Positions 23,642 to 31,914 of a stretch of 42,282 nt of DNA are shown in pieces; position 1 is the stretch's first letter, and each line of letters opens with the position of its first letter. The position numbers were made by a program, and so were the translations under genes. This DNA is from an uncultured Oscillospiraceae bacterium. Its GTDB lineage: Bacteria; Bacillota; Clostridia; Oscillospirales; Oscillospiraceae. Below the pieces are notes generated by a model, which worked only from the letters and a program-made list of their open reading frames with translations, was not told the DNA's origin and searched no databases. The stretch covers positions 1 to 42,282 of the forward strand of contig CALXCQ010000035.1 of NCBI GenBank assembly GCA_944386835.1, read 5' to 3'.

Positions 23642-25804
23642 ATGGAAGCAATCAGTATCCGGTTATCCCGGGAAATGCAAATCAAAGAACAGTATGTGGA
23701 AAATGTAATTCGTCTAATTGACGAGGGAAATACGATTCCTTTTATAGCCCGCTATCGGAAAGAGCAACATGGTGCGATGGATGATACACAATTACGCAAT
23801 TTGGCTGACCGGCTGCACTATTTGCGTAACCTTGACCAGCGGTGCGAGGAAGTCAAAAAAGCAATTATGCAGCAGGGGAAACTGACACCAGAGCTGCAGG
23901 AATCTATTGAAAAGGCCAATTCTCTGGCAGAGGTAGAGGATTTATACCGACCTTTTAAACAAAAAAGAAGAACCAGAGCGACGATCGCCAAGGAAAAAGG
24001 ACTAGAGCCGTTGGCACAAATTATTTTCGGACAGGCGGAGAATCTGGAGCCGCTGACAGAATTGGCCCAGGCTTATCTGGATGCCGACAGGGAAATTGAA
24101 ACAGAAGAACAGGCTCTGGCTGGCGCTCATGATATAATTGCTGAATGGATATCCGAAAATGCTTCCCTTCGGAAAGCCTTACGGGAATATATGATAAAGC
24201 AGGCAGTTTTGTCTTCAGAAGCAGCACAAGAGGACCAGGAGTCGGTATATCAGTTATACTATACCTTTTCCCAACCTGTAGCGAAACTACACAACCACCA
24301 GATTTTGGCTATTAACAGAGGGGAAAAGGAGGGCAAGTTGAAAGTCAGCCTTGCAGGAGATCGGGCCAAGGCCCTGCATCTTGTGTGGCAAACTACGGTC
24401 ATTTCCCCCAGAGAGGCTGGACAGTTTGTGAAAGCGGCAGGGGAGGATGCCTATGACCGGCTGATTGCACCTTCTTTGGAGCAGGAAATTCGCAGTATGC
24501 TGACACAGCAAGCCAGTGCCAGTGCAATAGAGAATTTTGCGTGGAATCTAAAGCAATTGCTTATGCAGCCTCCTGTGAAAGGAAAGGTAACTATGGGACT
24601 GGATCCAGGATACCGCAATGGTTGTAAAGTTGCGGTGGTAGACGGGACCGGTAAAGTGTTGGCGACTACAGTAGTATATCCGACCCATGGTCAGCGCCAG
24701 AAAGAGGCAGCAATTGAAACTCTGGAGAAGTTGGTTCGCCAATACCGCGTGGCCCATTTAGCCATCGGAAATGGAACAGCTTCCCGGGAAACAGAGCAAA
24801 TGGCAGTCGAACTGATTGAAAAAACAGGTGGAGAATTATCTTATATGATGGTTAATGAGGCCGGAGCGTCCGTCTATTCTGCATCCCAGCTGGCGGCAGA
24901 GGAGTTTCCGCAATTTGATGTCAATCTGAGAAGTGCAGTTTCCATAGCCAGAAGAATGCAGGATCCCTTGGCGGAATTGGTCAAAATTGATCCTAAGGCC
25001 ATTGGTGTTGGACAATACCAGCATGATATGCCGGAAAGAGAGTTGGATGAAGCTCTGAATGGCGTGGTGGAGGATTGCGTCAATGCGGTAGGTGTCGATG
25101 TCAACACAGCTTCTGCCTCTTTATTAAAACGGATTTCCGGTTTGAATCAAACTACTGCAAAGAATATCGTTTTATTCCGGGAAGCCAATGGTCCGTTTAC
25201 CCAGAGAAAAGACCTTCAAAAGGTTCCCAAACTGGGACCAAAAGCCTATGAACAATGCGCAGGCTTCTTGCGGGTTCCAGAGTCCCAAAATGTTTTGGAC
25301 AATACTGGGGTGCATCCGGAGTCTTATGGGGCAGCAGAAAAGGTCCTGAGTATATGCGGATATGGCCTACAGGATGTGGTAAACGGGAATCTGTCTCAAT
25401 TAACAAGCCGTGCGGCAGAGATAGGAGAGAAAGAATTAGCAGCAAAGTGTGGCCTGGGGGTACCGACCCTTCAGGATGTGGTGAAAGAGTTGTGTAAGCC
25501 GGGAAGAGATCCCCGGGAAGAACTGCCGCCCCCCATTTTGCGGACGGATGTTCTGGAAATGAAAGATTTAAAACCCGGTATGATTTTACAGGGAACGGTA
25601 CGAAATGTTATTGATTTTGGGGCTTTTGTGGATATTGGTGTCCACCAGGACGGCCTGGTTCACATTTCCCAAATTTCGGATCAATACATTCGGCACCCTT
25701 CCCAGATACTCCATGTTGGTCAGGTGGTAAAAGTTGCGGTTTTGGATGTAGATGAAAAAAGAAAACGGATTGGCCTATCTATGAAAAATTTGCCCCAGGA
25801 ATGA
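23642..25804 (+). CDS. tex: Tex-family RNA-binding S1-domain protein
   Basis: The 720-residue product has the Tex architecture: helical N-terminal region (NTIPFIARYRKE), a YqgF/RNase H-like domain (TMGLDPGYRNGCKVAVVD, about 315-445), helix-hairpin-helix repeats (SGLNQTTAKNIV, LQKVPKLGPKAYEQCAGFLR) and a C-terminal S1 RNA-binding domain (GTVRNVIDFGAFVDIGVHQDGLVHIS). It associates with RNA and the transcription/translation apparatus; its exact role remains debated. I chose ATG 23642 because AAGGGG lies 7 bases upstream. In-frame starts at 23618 and 23588 lack a good site. It is transcribed alone. Confidence 0.95.
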   Translation: MEAISIRLSREMQIKEQYVENVIRLIDEGNTIPFIARYRKEQHGAMDDTQLRNLADRLHYLRNLDQRCEEVKKAIMQQGKLTPELQESIEKANSLAEVEDLYRPFKQKRRTRATIAKEKGLEPLAQIIFGQAENLEPLTELAQAYLDADREIETEEQALAGAHDIIAEWISENASLRKALREYMIKQAVLSSEAAQEDQESVYQLYYTFSQPVAKLHNHQILAINRGEKEGKLKVSLAGDRAKALHLVWQTTVISPREAGQFVKAAGEDAYDRLIAPSLEQEIRSMLTQQASASAIENFAWNLKQLLMQPPVKGKVTMGLDPGYRNGCKVAVVDGTGKVLATTVVYPTHGQRQKEAAIETLEKLVRQYRVAHLAIGNGTASRETEQMAVELIEKTGGELSYMMVNEAGASVYSASQLAAEEFPQFDVNLRSAVSIARRMQDPLAELVKIDPKAIGVGQYQHDMPERELDEALNGVVEDCVNAVGVDVNTASASLLKRISGLNQTTAKNIVLFREANGPFTQRKDLQKVPKLGPKAYEQCAGFLRVPESQNVLDNTGVHPESYGAAEKVLSICGYGLQDVVNGNLSQLTSRAAEIGEKELAAKCGLGVPTLQDVVKELCKPGRDPREELPPPILRTDVLEMKDLKPGMILQGTVRNVIDFGAFVDIGVHQDGLVHISQISDQYIRHPSQILHVGQVVKVAVLDVDEKRKRIGLSMKNLPQE

Positions 25805-26030
25805 TGAGAAACGGGACAGAGGCGTATGAGTTTAAAATCCAAAAAGGCAAAATAAAAAGGAAAGATGTTCTGATGTGAGTACCAAAACAGGGGCATACTG
25901 GGAAATAGAGAGAGGGACATCGGGAATTTGAAAAGAAGAATACTGAGGTTGTGAAAAAATGCCCATACGGATTGAAAGAGAAATCTTAATTGAAATATAA
26001 GGGAAAAGAGTAGAAAGATAGAGCGTTATT

Positions 26031-26039
26031 TGTTATAAT
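26031..26039 (+). promoter_or_regulatory. Extended -10 promoter of wecC-wecB
   Basis: TGT plus TATAAT (26031-26039) makes an extended -10 element about 40 bp before ATG 26080. The -35 region (TAGAAA near 26011) is poor, which fits an extended -10 promoter. The 225 bp between tex and this element hold nothing else recognisable. Confidence 0.5.
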
Positions 26040-26079
26040 ATCAGTAATATTTAGGAAAAATAGAAAACGGAGAATCGCT

Positions 26080-27300
26080 ATGGTTAATGTGATTGGGTTG
26101 GGATATATTGGGCTGCCAACGGCACTCATGTTGGCTTCCCACGGCGTAGAAGTGGTGGGAACGGACTATAACCGGGACTTGGTGGCTACTTTGAATGCTG
26201 GAAAGACAACCTTCCAAGAAAAGGGTCTGGACGCACTGTTTGCTGCGGCGGTGCAATCTGGAATCCAGTTTACAACTGCATATCAGAAAACAGATACGTA
26301 TATTATTTCTGTTCCTACGCCATATGACAAATTTAGCAAAAAAGTGGATGCCGGATATGTGGTAGCGGCGGTTAAGGATGCACTGCAAGTTTGCCCAAAG
26401 GGGGCAGTCATTGTGGTGGAATCCACGGTTTCGCCAGGCACAATGGACAAATATGTCCGCCCTGTAGTAGAAGATGCAGGATTTGTAATTGGGGAAGATA
26501 TTCATTTGGTTCATGCACCGGAACGGATTATTCCCGGCAACATGGTCTATGAGCTGGAACATAACAGCCGGACCATTGGCGCAGACGAGCCGGCAATAGG
26601 AGAGCAGATAAAAGCAATTTACAGCTCTTTCTGCAAAGGGGACATTGTGGTAACGGATATTCGGACTGCAGAAATGACAAAAGTCATTGAAAATACATTC
26701 CGGGCTGTCAATATTGCGTTTGCTAACGAGCTGACAAAAATTTGTCGCCATGATGGGATGGACGTGCAGGAAATTATTCGGATCTGTAACATGCATCCTC
26801 GGGTCAATATTCTGTCTCCTGGGCCGGGTGTGGGTGGCCATTGTATCCCGGTAGATCCCTGGTTTTTAGTGGGAGACTATCCTTCTTTAACAAGAGTGGT
26901 TGGAGAAGCTTTGCGGGTCAATGAGTCCATGCCGGAATTTGTTTTACAAAGAGTTTATGAAATTATGAAAGAGATTGACCTTCGGGATATTTCGAAGGTT
27001 GGTTTGTATGGATTGACCTATAAAGAGGATGTCGATGACTACCGGGAGTCTCCTACTTTACAGCTTCTAGAGTGTCAGGCCAAGCACTTGGGCCAGGGAC
27101 TTAAGGTGTATGACCCCATGGTGGAAAGGGATATTGTTCCCAATCAATATCATGACCTGGACCAGTTCCTCAATGACGTAGAACTTGTCGTACTCATGGT
27201 AGGACACAGTGAGATTAAAGAAAAGATGGACAAGCTTGCAGGGAAAACGGTACTGGATACCCGATTCATCTGTAAGCTGGATGGTACGTATCGGCTTTAA
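26080..27300 (+). CDS. wecC: UDP-N-acetyl-D-mannosamine dehydrogenase
   Basis: This 406-residue NAD-dependent enzyme oxidises UDP-ManNAc to UDP-ManNAcA for cell-surface polysaccharide. The N-terminal Rossmann fold begins VIGLGYIGLPTALMLA. VESTVSPGT, HAPERIIPGN and the catalytic-cysteine motif GVGGHCIPVDPW (Cys near residue 255) are all present. The ERIIPGN variant is the WecC rather than UDP-glucose dehydrogenase type. The 2-epimerase that supplies its substrate follows after 9 bp. No glycosyltransferases or flippase are adjacent, so the acceptor polymer is encoded elsewhere. Confidence 0.93.
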   Translation: MVNVIGLGYIGLPTALMLASHGVEVVGTDYNRDLVATLNAGKTTFQEKGLDALFAAAVQSGIQFTTAYQKTDTYIISVPTPYDKFSKKVDAGYVVAAVKDALQVCPKGAVIVVESTVSPGTMDKYVRPVVEDAGFVIGEDIHLVHAPERIIPGNMVYELEHNSRTIGADEPAIGEQIKAIYSSFCKGDIVVTDIRTAEMTKVIENTFRAVNIAFANELTKICRHDGMDVQEIIRICNMHPRVNILSPGPGVGGHCIPVDPWFLVGDYPSLTRVVGEALRVNESMPEFVLQRVYEIMKEIDLRDISKVGLYGLTYKEDVDDYRESPTLQLLECQAKHLGQGLKVYDPMVERDIVPNQYHDLDQFLNDVELVVLMVGHSEIKEKMDKLAGKTVLDTRFICKLDGTYRL

Positions 27301-27309
27301 GGAGTAACC

Positions 27310-28443
27310 ATGAAGAAAGTTTTATTGGTATTTGGGACCCGGCCGGAAGCAATTAAAATGTGTCCTTTGGTCAAAGAACTGAAAACTCGGAAGAATTTGC
27401 AAACCATAGTCTGTGTTTCGGGACAACACCGGGAAATGCTGGATCAGGTACTACGGGTCTTTGAGGTAGAGCCTGATTACGATCTGTCAATCATGAAAGA
27501 AAAGCAGACGCTTTTTGATGTTACCGTCAATATTTTGCAGCGGATTAAAGCAGTCCTGGAAGAAGTGAAGCCGGACGTGGTTTTGGTTCATGGAGACACG
27601 TCGACTACCTTCGTAACGGCGTTGGCTTGTTTCTATTTGCAGATCCCAGTGGGGCATGTGGAAGCGGGGCTACGTACCTATAATATCTATTCTCCCTATC
27701 CTGAAGAATTTAACCGGCAAGCAGTGGGGATCTTAGCCAGATATCATTTTGCCCCTACCGAGCTTGCACGGGGGAATTTAGTCCGGGAGGGGAAGCGGTC
27801 TGAGACAATTTATGTGACAGGAAATACGGCCATTGATGCACTGAAGACAACGGTACGAAAAGACTATGTGCATCCGGAATTGAAATGGGCGGAAGGAAGC
27901 CGCCTGATTATGATTACGGCCCACAGACGAGAAAATCTAGGGGAACCCATGCACCATATGTTTCGTGCGATTCGGCGGATCATTGAAGAGCATTCGGATG
28001 TAAAAGCCATTTATCCCATCCATATGAATCCTGTTGTGCGGGCAGCTGCGGAACAAGAATTGGGCAACTGTAGCCGGATCCATATTATAGAGCCCTTAGA
28101 TGTGTTGGATTTCCACAATTTTCTTGCCAGAAGTTATCTGATCCTGACAGATTCCGGAGGAATTCAGGAAGAGGCTCCCTCTTTAGGGAAACCGGTATTG
28201 GTGATGCGGGATACAACAGAGCGGCCAGAGGGAATTGCAGCTGGTACGTTAAAATTAGTGGGAACGCAGGAATCTGTCATCTATACCAACTTTAAAGAGT
28301 TGCTGGAGAATCCAGAGGCCTATGCGGCTATGAGCCAGGCTAGCAATCCCTATGGAGACGGATTTGCATCCAAACGAATTGCAGATCTTTTAGAAATGGG
28401 GACAATGGAAGAAATTACAGGCACCAAGAAAGACGATGTATAA
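27310..28443 (+). CDS. wecB: UDP-N-acetylglucosamine 2-epimerase (non-hydrolysing)
   Basis: This 377-residue GT-B-fold enzyme interconverts UDP-GlcNAc and UDP-ManNAc. GTRPEAIKM at the N-terminus, VHGDTSTTF, HVEAGLRT and the C-terminal TDSGGIQEEAPSLGKP UDP-binding stretch are diagnostic. AAGGAG lies 6 bases before ATG 27310 and the gene is in one operon with wecC. Its product is needed for ManNAc-containing teichoic-acid linkage units as well as for ManNAcA polymers, so the pair may serve wall or capsule synthesis. Confidence 0.95.
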   Translation: MKKVLLVFGTRPEAIKMCPLVKELKTRKNLQTIVCVSGQHREMLDQVLRVFEVEPDYDLSIMKEKQTLFDVTVNILQRIKAVLEEVKPDVVLVHGDTSTTFVTALACFYLQIPVGHVEAGLRTYNIYSPYPEEFNRQAVGILARYHFAPTELARGNLVREGKRSETIYVTGNTAIDALKTTVRKDYVHPELKWAEGSRLIMITAHRRENLGEPMHHMFRAIRRIIEEHSDVKAIYPIHMNPVVRAAAEQELGNCSRIHIIEPLDVLDFHNFLARSYLILTDSGGIQEEAPSLGKPVLVMRDTTERPEGIAAGTLKLVGTQESVIYTNFKELLENPEAYAAMSQASNPYGDGFASKRIADLLEMGTMEEITGTKKDDV

Positions 28444-28447
28444 TCCT

Positions 28448-28492
28448 TATATAAGAAAGCGGCGCAGATTTTCTGCGCCGCTTTCTTATATA
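28448..28492. terminator. Long perfect inverted repeat between convergent wecB and metA
   Basis: Arms at 28448-28468 and 28472-28492 are exact complements (21 bp) with a TTT loop and a GC-rich core GCGGCGCAGA. The outer AT part supplies U-rich bases on either strand. It lies 5 bp after wecB and 9 bp before the metA stop, so it most likely serves both as terminator. Confidence 0.85.
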
Positions 28493-28500
28493 GAAATTTC

Positions 28501-29514
28501 TTATATTGGTCTCTTGGAGTCCCCTTCATTTTTTGGTACTTTTGCAGAATCCTGAGACGGGTTCTCATAGTGGCCTGTCAACTGGCTGGTTCGGGCTTGG
28601 CCAACTTTTACAATTTCATAGGGTGTGGTTTGATAGACGAAATAATTCAGCCAATTGGAAAACAGTAGGTTTGCGTGAGAACGCCAAGTATTCTGGGGCG
28701 GCTGGGTATCGTCATCATGGGGATAATAGTGAGCAGGCAGGTTGGGATGTAAGCCTGCCAGCTGATCCCGGCGGTATTCTGCATCCAGGGTTTCGGTATC
28801 GTATTCCGAATGCCCTGTAATAAAAATTTGCTTTCCGTGCTTGGTAGAAACGGCATAAATACCGGCTTCCGGCGATGAGGCTAGAATATGAAGCCTGGGA
28901 TTTGCGGCAATTTCTTCGCGGCTGACTGTGGTATAACGTGATTGGGGAACTTGAAAAGTGTCATCAAACCCTCGGAAAAGAATAGACCGCCGATAATCTA
29001 CCTGATGGGGATAGACACCGAACAGCTTTTGGGGAAGCTGTTGTTTGGAAATCTGAAAATGATAATAAAGACCGGCCTGTGCGGCCCAGCAAATGTGGAA
29101 AGTAGAGTGCACGTGGGTTTTGCTCCATTCCATAATTTCACACAGTTCCTGCCAGTATTCCACCTCTTCAAACTCTAAATTTTCCACTGGTGCTCCGGTA
29201 ATGATCATACCGTCAAAGTTACGATTCTGGACCTGGTCAAAAGTTCTGTAAAAAGAGAGCAGATGGCTCTGAGAAGTATTCCTGGAGCGATGTGTCCGGG
29301 TGTGAATGAACTCTACTTCCACCTGTAGTGGCGTATTGCCCAAAAGGCGCGCAAGTTGGGTTTCTGTTTCTACTTTTTTGGGCATAAGATTGAGAATCAA
29401 GATTTGCAAGGGACGAATATCCTGTGTCCTGGCTCGGGTTTCGGTCATAACGAAAATATTTTCATCCGTTAGCGTTTGGTATGCCGGCAAGGCATTGGGA
29501 ATTTTGATTGGCAT
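28501..29514 (-). CDS. metA: Homoserine O-acetyltransferase (MetA family)
   Basis: This 337-residue MetA-fold enzyme activates homoserine for methionine synthesis. The nucleophile is Cys142 (HICWAAQAG) and the catalytic His/Glu lie in GHSEYD. Residue 111 is glutamate ([12 protein letters not shown]). In this family Glu111 goes with acetyl-CoA and Gly111 with succinyl-CoA, so acetyl transfer is predicted. That matches the adjacent O-acetylhomoserine sulfhydrylase metY, which precedes it on the same strand by 35 bp. GGGGAG lies 9 bases before its ATG. It is the last gene of the metY-metA operon controlled by the leader at 30877-31120. Confidence 0.95.
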   Translation of the reverse strand: MPIKIPNALPAYQTLTDENIFVMTETRARTQDIRPLQILILNLMPKKVETETQLARLLGNTPLQVEVEFIHTRTHRSRNTSQSHLLSFYRTFDQVQNRNFDGMIITGAPVENLEFEEVEYWQELCEIMEWSKTHVHSTFHICWAAQAGLYYHFQISKQQLPQKLFGVYPHQVDYRRSILFRGFDDTFQVPQSRYTTVSREEIAANPRLHILASSPEAGIYAVSTKHGKQIFITGHSEYDTETLDAEYRRDQLAGLHPNLPAHYYPHDDDTQPPQNTWRSHANLLFSNWLNYFVYQTTPYEIVKVGQARTSQLTGHYENPSQDSAKVPKNEGDSKRPI

Positions 29515-29549
29515 TGGATTACTCTCCCCATTATAGCGTTTTAAAAGAC

Positions 29550-30833
29550 TTAGAGGGATTCCAGCGCTTGCTTCAAATCGGCAATGAGATCTTCTTTGTC
29601 CTCAAGACCGCAAGACAGCCGAACCAAATCTCCGGAGATGCCGGCAGCAAGCAGTTCTTCCTCATTCATCTGTCTGTGGGTTGTGCTGGCCGGATGAAGG
29701 CAGCAAGTACGCGAATCAGCCACATGGGTTTCAATTGTACACAGATGAAGTTTTTGCATAAAAGATTCCGCTGCTTTACGACCGCCTTTGACTCCAAAGC
29801 TGATCACTCCACTGGTGCCTTTTGGCAAATATTTTTTTGCCAGCTGATAATAAGGGCTATTTTCCAGGCCCGGGTAGTTGACCCAACCTACTTGTGGGTG
29901 GTTTTCCAAGAACTTCGCAATGCACAATGCATTTTCGCAGTGACGGGCCATACGTACGTGGAGACTTTCCAGACCTAAATTCAAAATATAAGCATTTTGG
30001 GGCGAGGGAGTAGCACCTAAATCCCGCATTAGCTGGACAGTGGCTTTTGTGATAAAGGCACCTTCTTTTCCAAACTTTTCTGCGTAGATAAGGCCGTGGT
30101 AACTTTCATCTGGTGTGCACAGACCAGGAAATTTTTCCCTATGTGCCAGCCAGTCAAAGTGACCGCTGTCTACGATGCAGCCGCCCACGGTGGCACCATG
30201 CCCATCCATATACTTTGTGGTGGAATGGGTGACAATGTCTGCACCCCATAGGAAAGGGCGGCAATTGACAGGGGTTGCAAAGGTGTTATCCACAATGAGA
30301 GGTACTCCGTGGCTATGGGCAGCCCAGGCAAATTTTTCAATATCCAGAACGGTTAGAGCGGGATTGGCGATGGTCTCACCAAAGACAGCTTTCGTATTGG
30401 AGCGAAAAGCCTTTTCCAGTTCTTCTTTAGCACAATCGGGGGAAATGAAGGTAAATTCAATACCCATTTTTTTCATGGTAACAGCAAAAAGATTGAACGT
30501 GCCGCCGTAAATTGTGGAAGAGGCAATGACGTGGTCGCCGGCAGAGGCCAGGTTAAAGACTGCAAAAAAATTGGCGGACTGGCCACTGGCTGTCAGCATG
30601 GCTGCGCTGCCACCTTCCAGCTGGCAGATTTTCTTTGCCACATTGTCACAGGTGGGATTTTGCAGACGGGAGTAAAAATAGCCTTCTGCCTCCAGATTAA
30701 AGAGCTTCCCCATGGCTTCATTGGAATCGTATTTAAAAGTAGTGCTTTGGATAATGGGGAGTTGACGTGGCTCTCCATTTTGTGGCACATATCCGCCTTG
30801 TACACAAATGGTATCCGGTTTAATTGTTTGCAT
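29550..30833 (-). CDS. metY: O-acetylhomoserine aminocarboxypropyltransferase (sulfhydrylase)
   Basis: A 427-residue PLP enzyme of the Cys/Met-metabolism family that makes homocysteine from O-acetylhomoserine and sulfide. [43 protein letters not shown] and the PLP-lysine motif [11 protein letters not shown] are visible. Its length (about 427, versus about 380-400 for MetB/MetC) and the TLHV-type C-terminus fit MetY. AGGAGG precedes its ATG by 8 bases. Transcription crosses a Met-rich leader ORF and an intrinsic terminator, so expression is probably set by methionyl-tRNA supply. It is first in the operon with metA. Confidence 0.94.
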   Translation of the reverse strand: MQTIKPDTICVQGGYVPQNGEPRQLPIIQSTTFKYDSNEAMGKLFNLEAEGYFYSRLQNPTCDNVAKKICQLEGGSAAMLTASGQSANFFAVFNLASAGDHVIASSTIYGGTFNLFAVTMKKMGIEFTFISPDCAKEELEKAFRSNTKAVFGETIANPALTVLDIEKFAWAAHSHGVPLIVDNTFATPVNCRPFLWGADIVTHSTTKYMDGHGATVGGCIVDSGHFDWLAHREKFPGLCTPDESYHGLIYAEKFGKEGAFITKATVQLMRDLGATPSPQNAYILNLGLESLHVRMARHCENALCIAKFLENHPQVGWVNYPGLENSPYYQLAKKYLPKGTSGVISFGVKGGRKAAESFMQKLHLCTIETHVADSRTCCLHPASTTHRQMNEEELLAAGISGDLVRLSCGLEDKEDLIADLKQALESL

Positions 30834-30876
30834 GGAAAGGCCTCCTAAAACAGTTTAAGATAAACTACGTAACATG

Positions 30877-30915
30877 ACAAAAAGAAAGGTGTGAAACAAA
30901 TTTTGTTTCACACCC
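30877..30915 (-). terminator. Attenuator (intrinsic terminator) in the metY leader
   Basis: On the minus strand GGTGTGAAACAAA (30902-30914 complement) and TTTGTTTCACACC (30888-30900 complement) form a stem followed by TTTCTTTTTG, a terminator placed 44 bases or more before metY, inside its own leader. The 5' arm can instead pair with the end of the upstream leader ORF: minus-strand TTCATGCCCAT (30967-30977) with ATGGGTGTGAA (30907-30917), 11 bp including two G-U. That pairing would break the terminator stem. Confidence 0.82.
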
Positions 30916-30951
30916 ATTACCAATTTCCTTATTCCTGATTTGTACGGAAAG

Positions 30952-31050
30952 TTACTGGACAATTTGATGGGCATGAAGAAAAAAGCACATGGACAGGTAC
31001 ATGCGCATCATCATAGCCATCATTTTGTTTTTCATGGAAGAAATAACCAT
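30952..31050 (-). CDS. Methionine-rich leader peptide of the metY-metA operon
   Basis: A 32-codon ORF on the minus strand, ATG at 31048-31050 and TAA at 30952-30954. AAAGGA (31059-31064) lies 8 bases upstream of the start. Nine of 32 codons are Met, with six of them in codons 10-17 (MM-A-MMM-R-M). The ORF lies between a consensus promoter and the attenuator. Its last codons (FLHAH, 30967-30981) encode the 5' strand of the antiterminator. I infer ribosome-mediated attenuation: stalling at Met codons when Met-tRNA is scarce would free that strand and allow read-through to metY; fast translation would cover it and let the terminator form. The peptide itself probably has no function. Confidence 0.82.
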   Translation of the reverse strand: MVISSMKNKMMAMMMRMYLSMCFFLHAHQIVQ

Positions 31051-31091
31051 GGAAACGGTCCTTTCGCCATATGTAAGATTAGATTATTGTG

Positions 31092-31120
31092 AGGATACAA
31101 CATTCCCACACATTTGTCAA
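31092..31120 (-). promoter_or_regulatory. Promoter of the metY-metA leader
   Basis: On the minus strand a perfect TTGACA (31115-31120), a 17-base spacer and TATCCT (31092-31097). Transcription would start near 31085, giving a leader of about 250 bases that contains the Met-rich ORF and the attenuator. Confidence 0.72.
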
Positions 31121-31140
31121 GGGCGGAAGGATGAAAGTAG

Positions 31141-31166
31141 CCGCTGGAAGAAAGCACTTCCAGCGG
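31141..31166 (-). terminator. Hairpin terminator after the acyltransferase gene
   Basis: CCGCTGGAAG (31141-31150) and CTTCCAGCGG (31157-31166) form a 10-bp stem with a 6-base loop, 22 bp past the acyltransferase stop on the minus strand. Downstream bases (CTACTTTC) are only moderately T-rich. It separates that operon from the met promoter. Confidence 0.68.
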
Positions 31167-31188
31167 CATTAAGGCGTAATGGAAACCA

Positions 31189-31914
31189 TCAAAGGGTCAA
31201 GATAGTTAGAATACCATAGACAATGGGCTGATGGAGCAGATAAATCCACAGGGATTGGCGTCCGCAGGCTTTAAAAAACCGAATGACCGGCAACTCATGA
31301 CGCACATGGGGAAATTTTGTAGTACGGTCGGAATAGAAAATTTTTCCCAAAACAGTGCCCAGAAGAAACCATCCCAAGTAGGGAAACAGGGGAAAATAGT
31401 CGCCGGAAGTAAAACCGGGATACCGAAGACCCAGAAGGAAAAGCCATCTGCTTTGCACTTGATTCTGCAGGAATAAGTATCCTGCAATAATAACGATAAC
31501 GCCTATCCCTGACACCAGTGGGATCGGCCAGGCTTTAAAAATGGGATATAGAATCATGCAAGTTCCCAACAGGTGCAGGATACCAAAGCGTACTACTAGA
31601 TCTGGGCCAGCCATACCGACTTTTGTCATCCCCCAAGTGACGATCGTAATCACCATGCCAAAACCCAGAACGATGAGACCTCGCCGAAGGCTTCTGGAAC
31701 CAAGCGTGACACAAATACCTGACAGGAGGATAAAAATTACGCCACCATTATCCTGAATAAACTGGTAAACCGGGGGGAATGTAATGGGTAAATGCCAAAA
31801 ATAAACCAAGTCAAACAGTGTGTGGACAATAATTACACACAAAATGCACAATCCTCGCAGGGCATCCAGTTCCCAGATTCGGCCATTGTCCATGCTTTTG
31901 TGAGTTTCCATCAT
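31189..31914 (-). CDS. Membrane acyltransferase-like protein (DUF1624/HGSNAT type)
   Basis: A 241-residue polytopic membrane protein with about seven hydrophobic segments. It opens with RIWELDALRGLCILCVIIVH, the ELDxxRGL-type start of DUF1624 and acyltransferase-3-like families, and has GVIFILLSGICV and a C-terminal SLWIYLLHQPIVY typical of them. Such proteins move acyl groups onto extracytoplasmic sugars or lipids. Its ATG overlaps the stop of the acyl-CoA ligase by four bases, so the ligase may provide its acyl-CoA or the two may act on the same lipid. That link is inference. The acceptor is unknown. Confidence 0.82.
   Translation of the reverse strand: MMETHKSMDNGRIWELDALRGLCILCVIIVHTLFDLVYFWHLPITFPPVYQFIQDNGGVIFILLSGICVTLGSRSLRRGLIVLGFGMVITIVTWGMTKVGMAGPDLVVRFGILHLLGTCMILYPIFKAWPIPLVSGIGVIVIIAGYLFLQNQVQSRWLFLLGLRYPGFTSGDYFPLFPYLGWFLLGTVLGKIFYSDRTTKFPHVRHELPVIRFFKACGRQSLWIYLLHQPIVYGILTILTL

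Noticed and set aside
30834..31120. SAM riboswitch or Met T-box upstream of metY
   Set aside because: I looked for the S-box core and for T-box elements (specifier stem, TGG-containing antiterminator bulge) on the minus strand and found none. The Met-rich ORF plus attenuator explains the leader better.
30989..31219. Plus-strand frame of 76 codons (Ile-rich start)
   Set aside because: It is antisense to the Met-rich leader ORF, where runs of ATG read as CAT on the other strand, has no ribosome site and crosses the met promoter.
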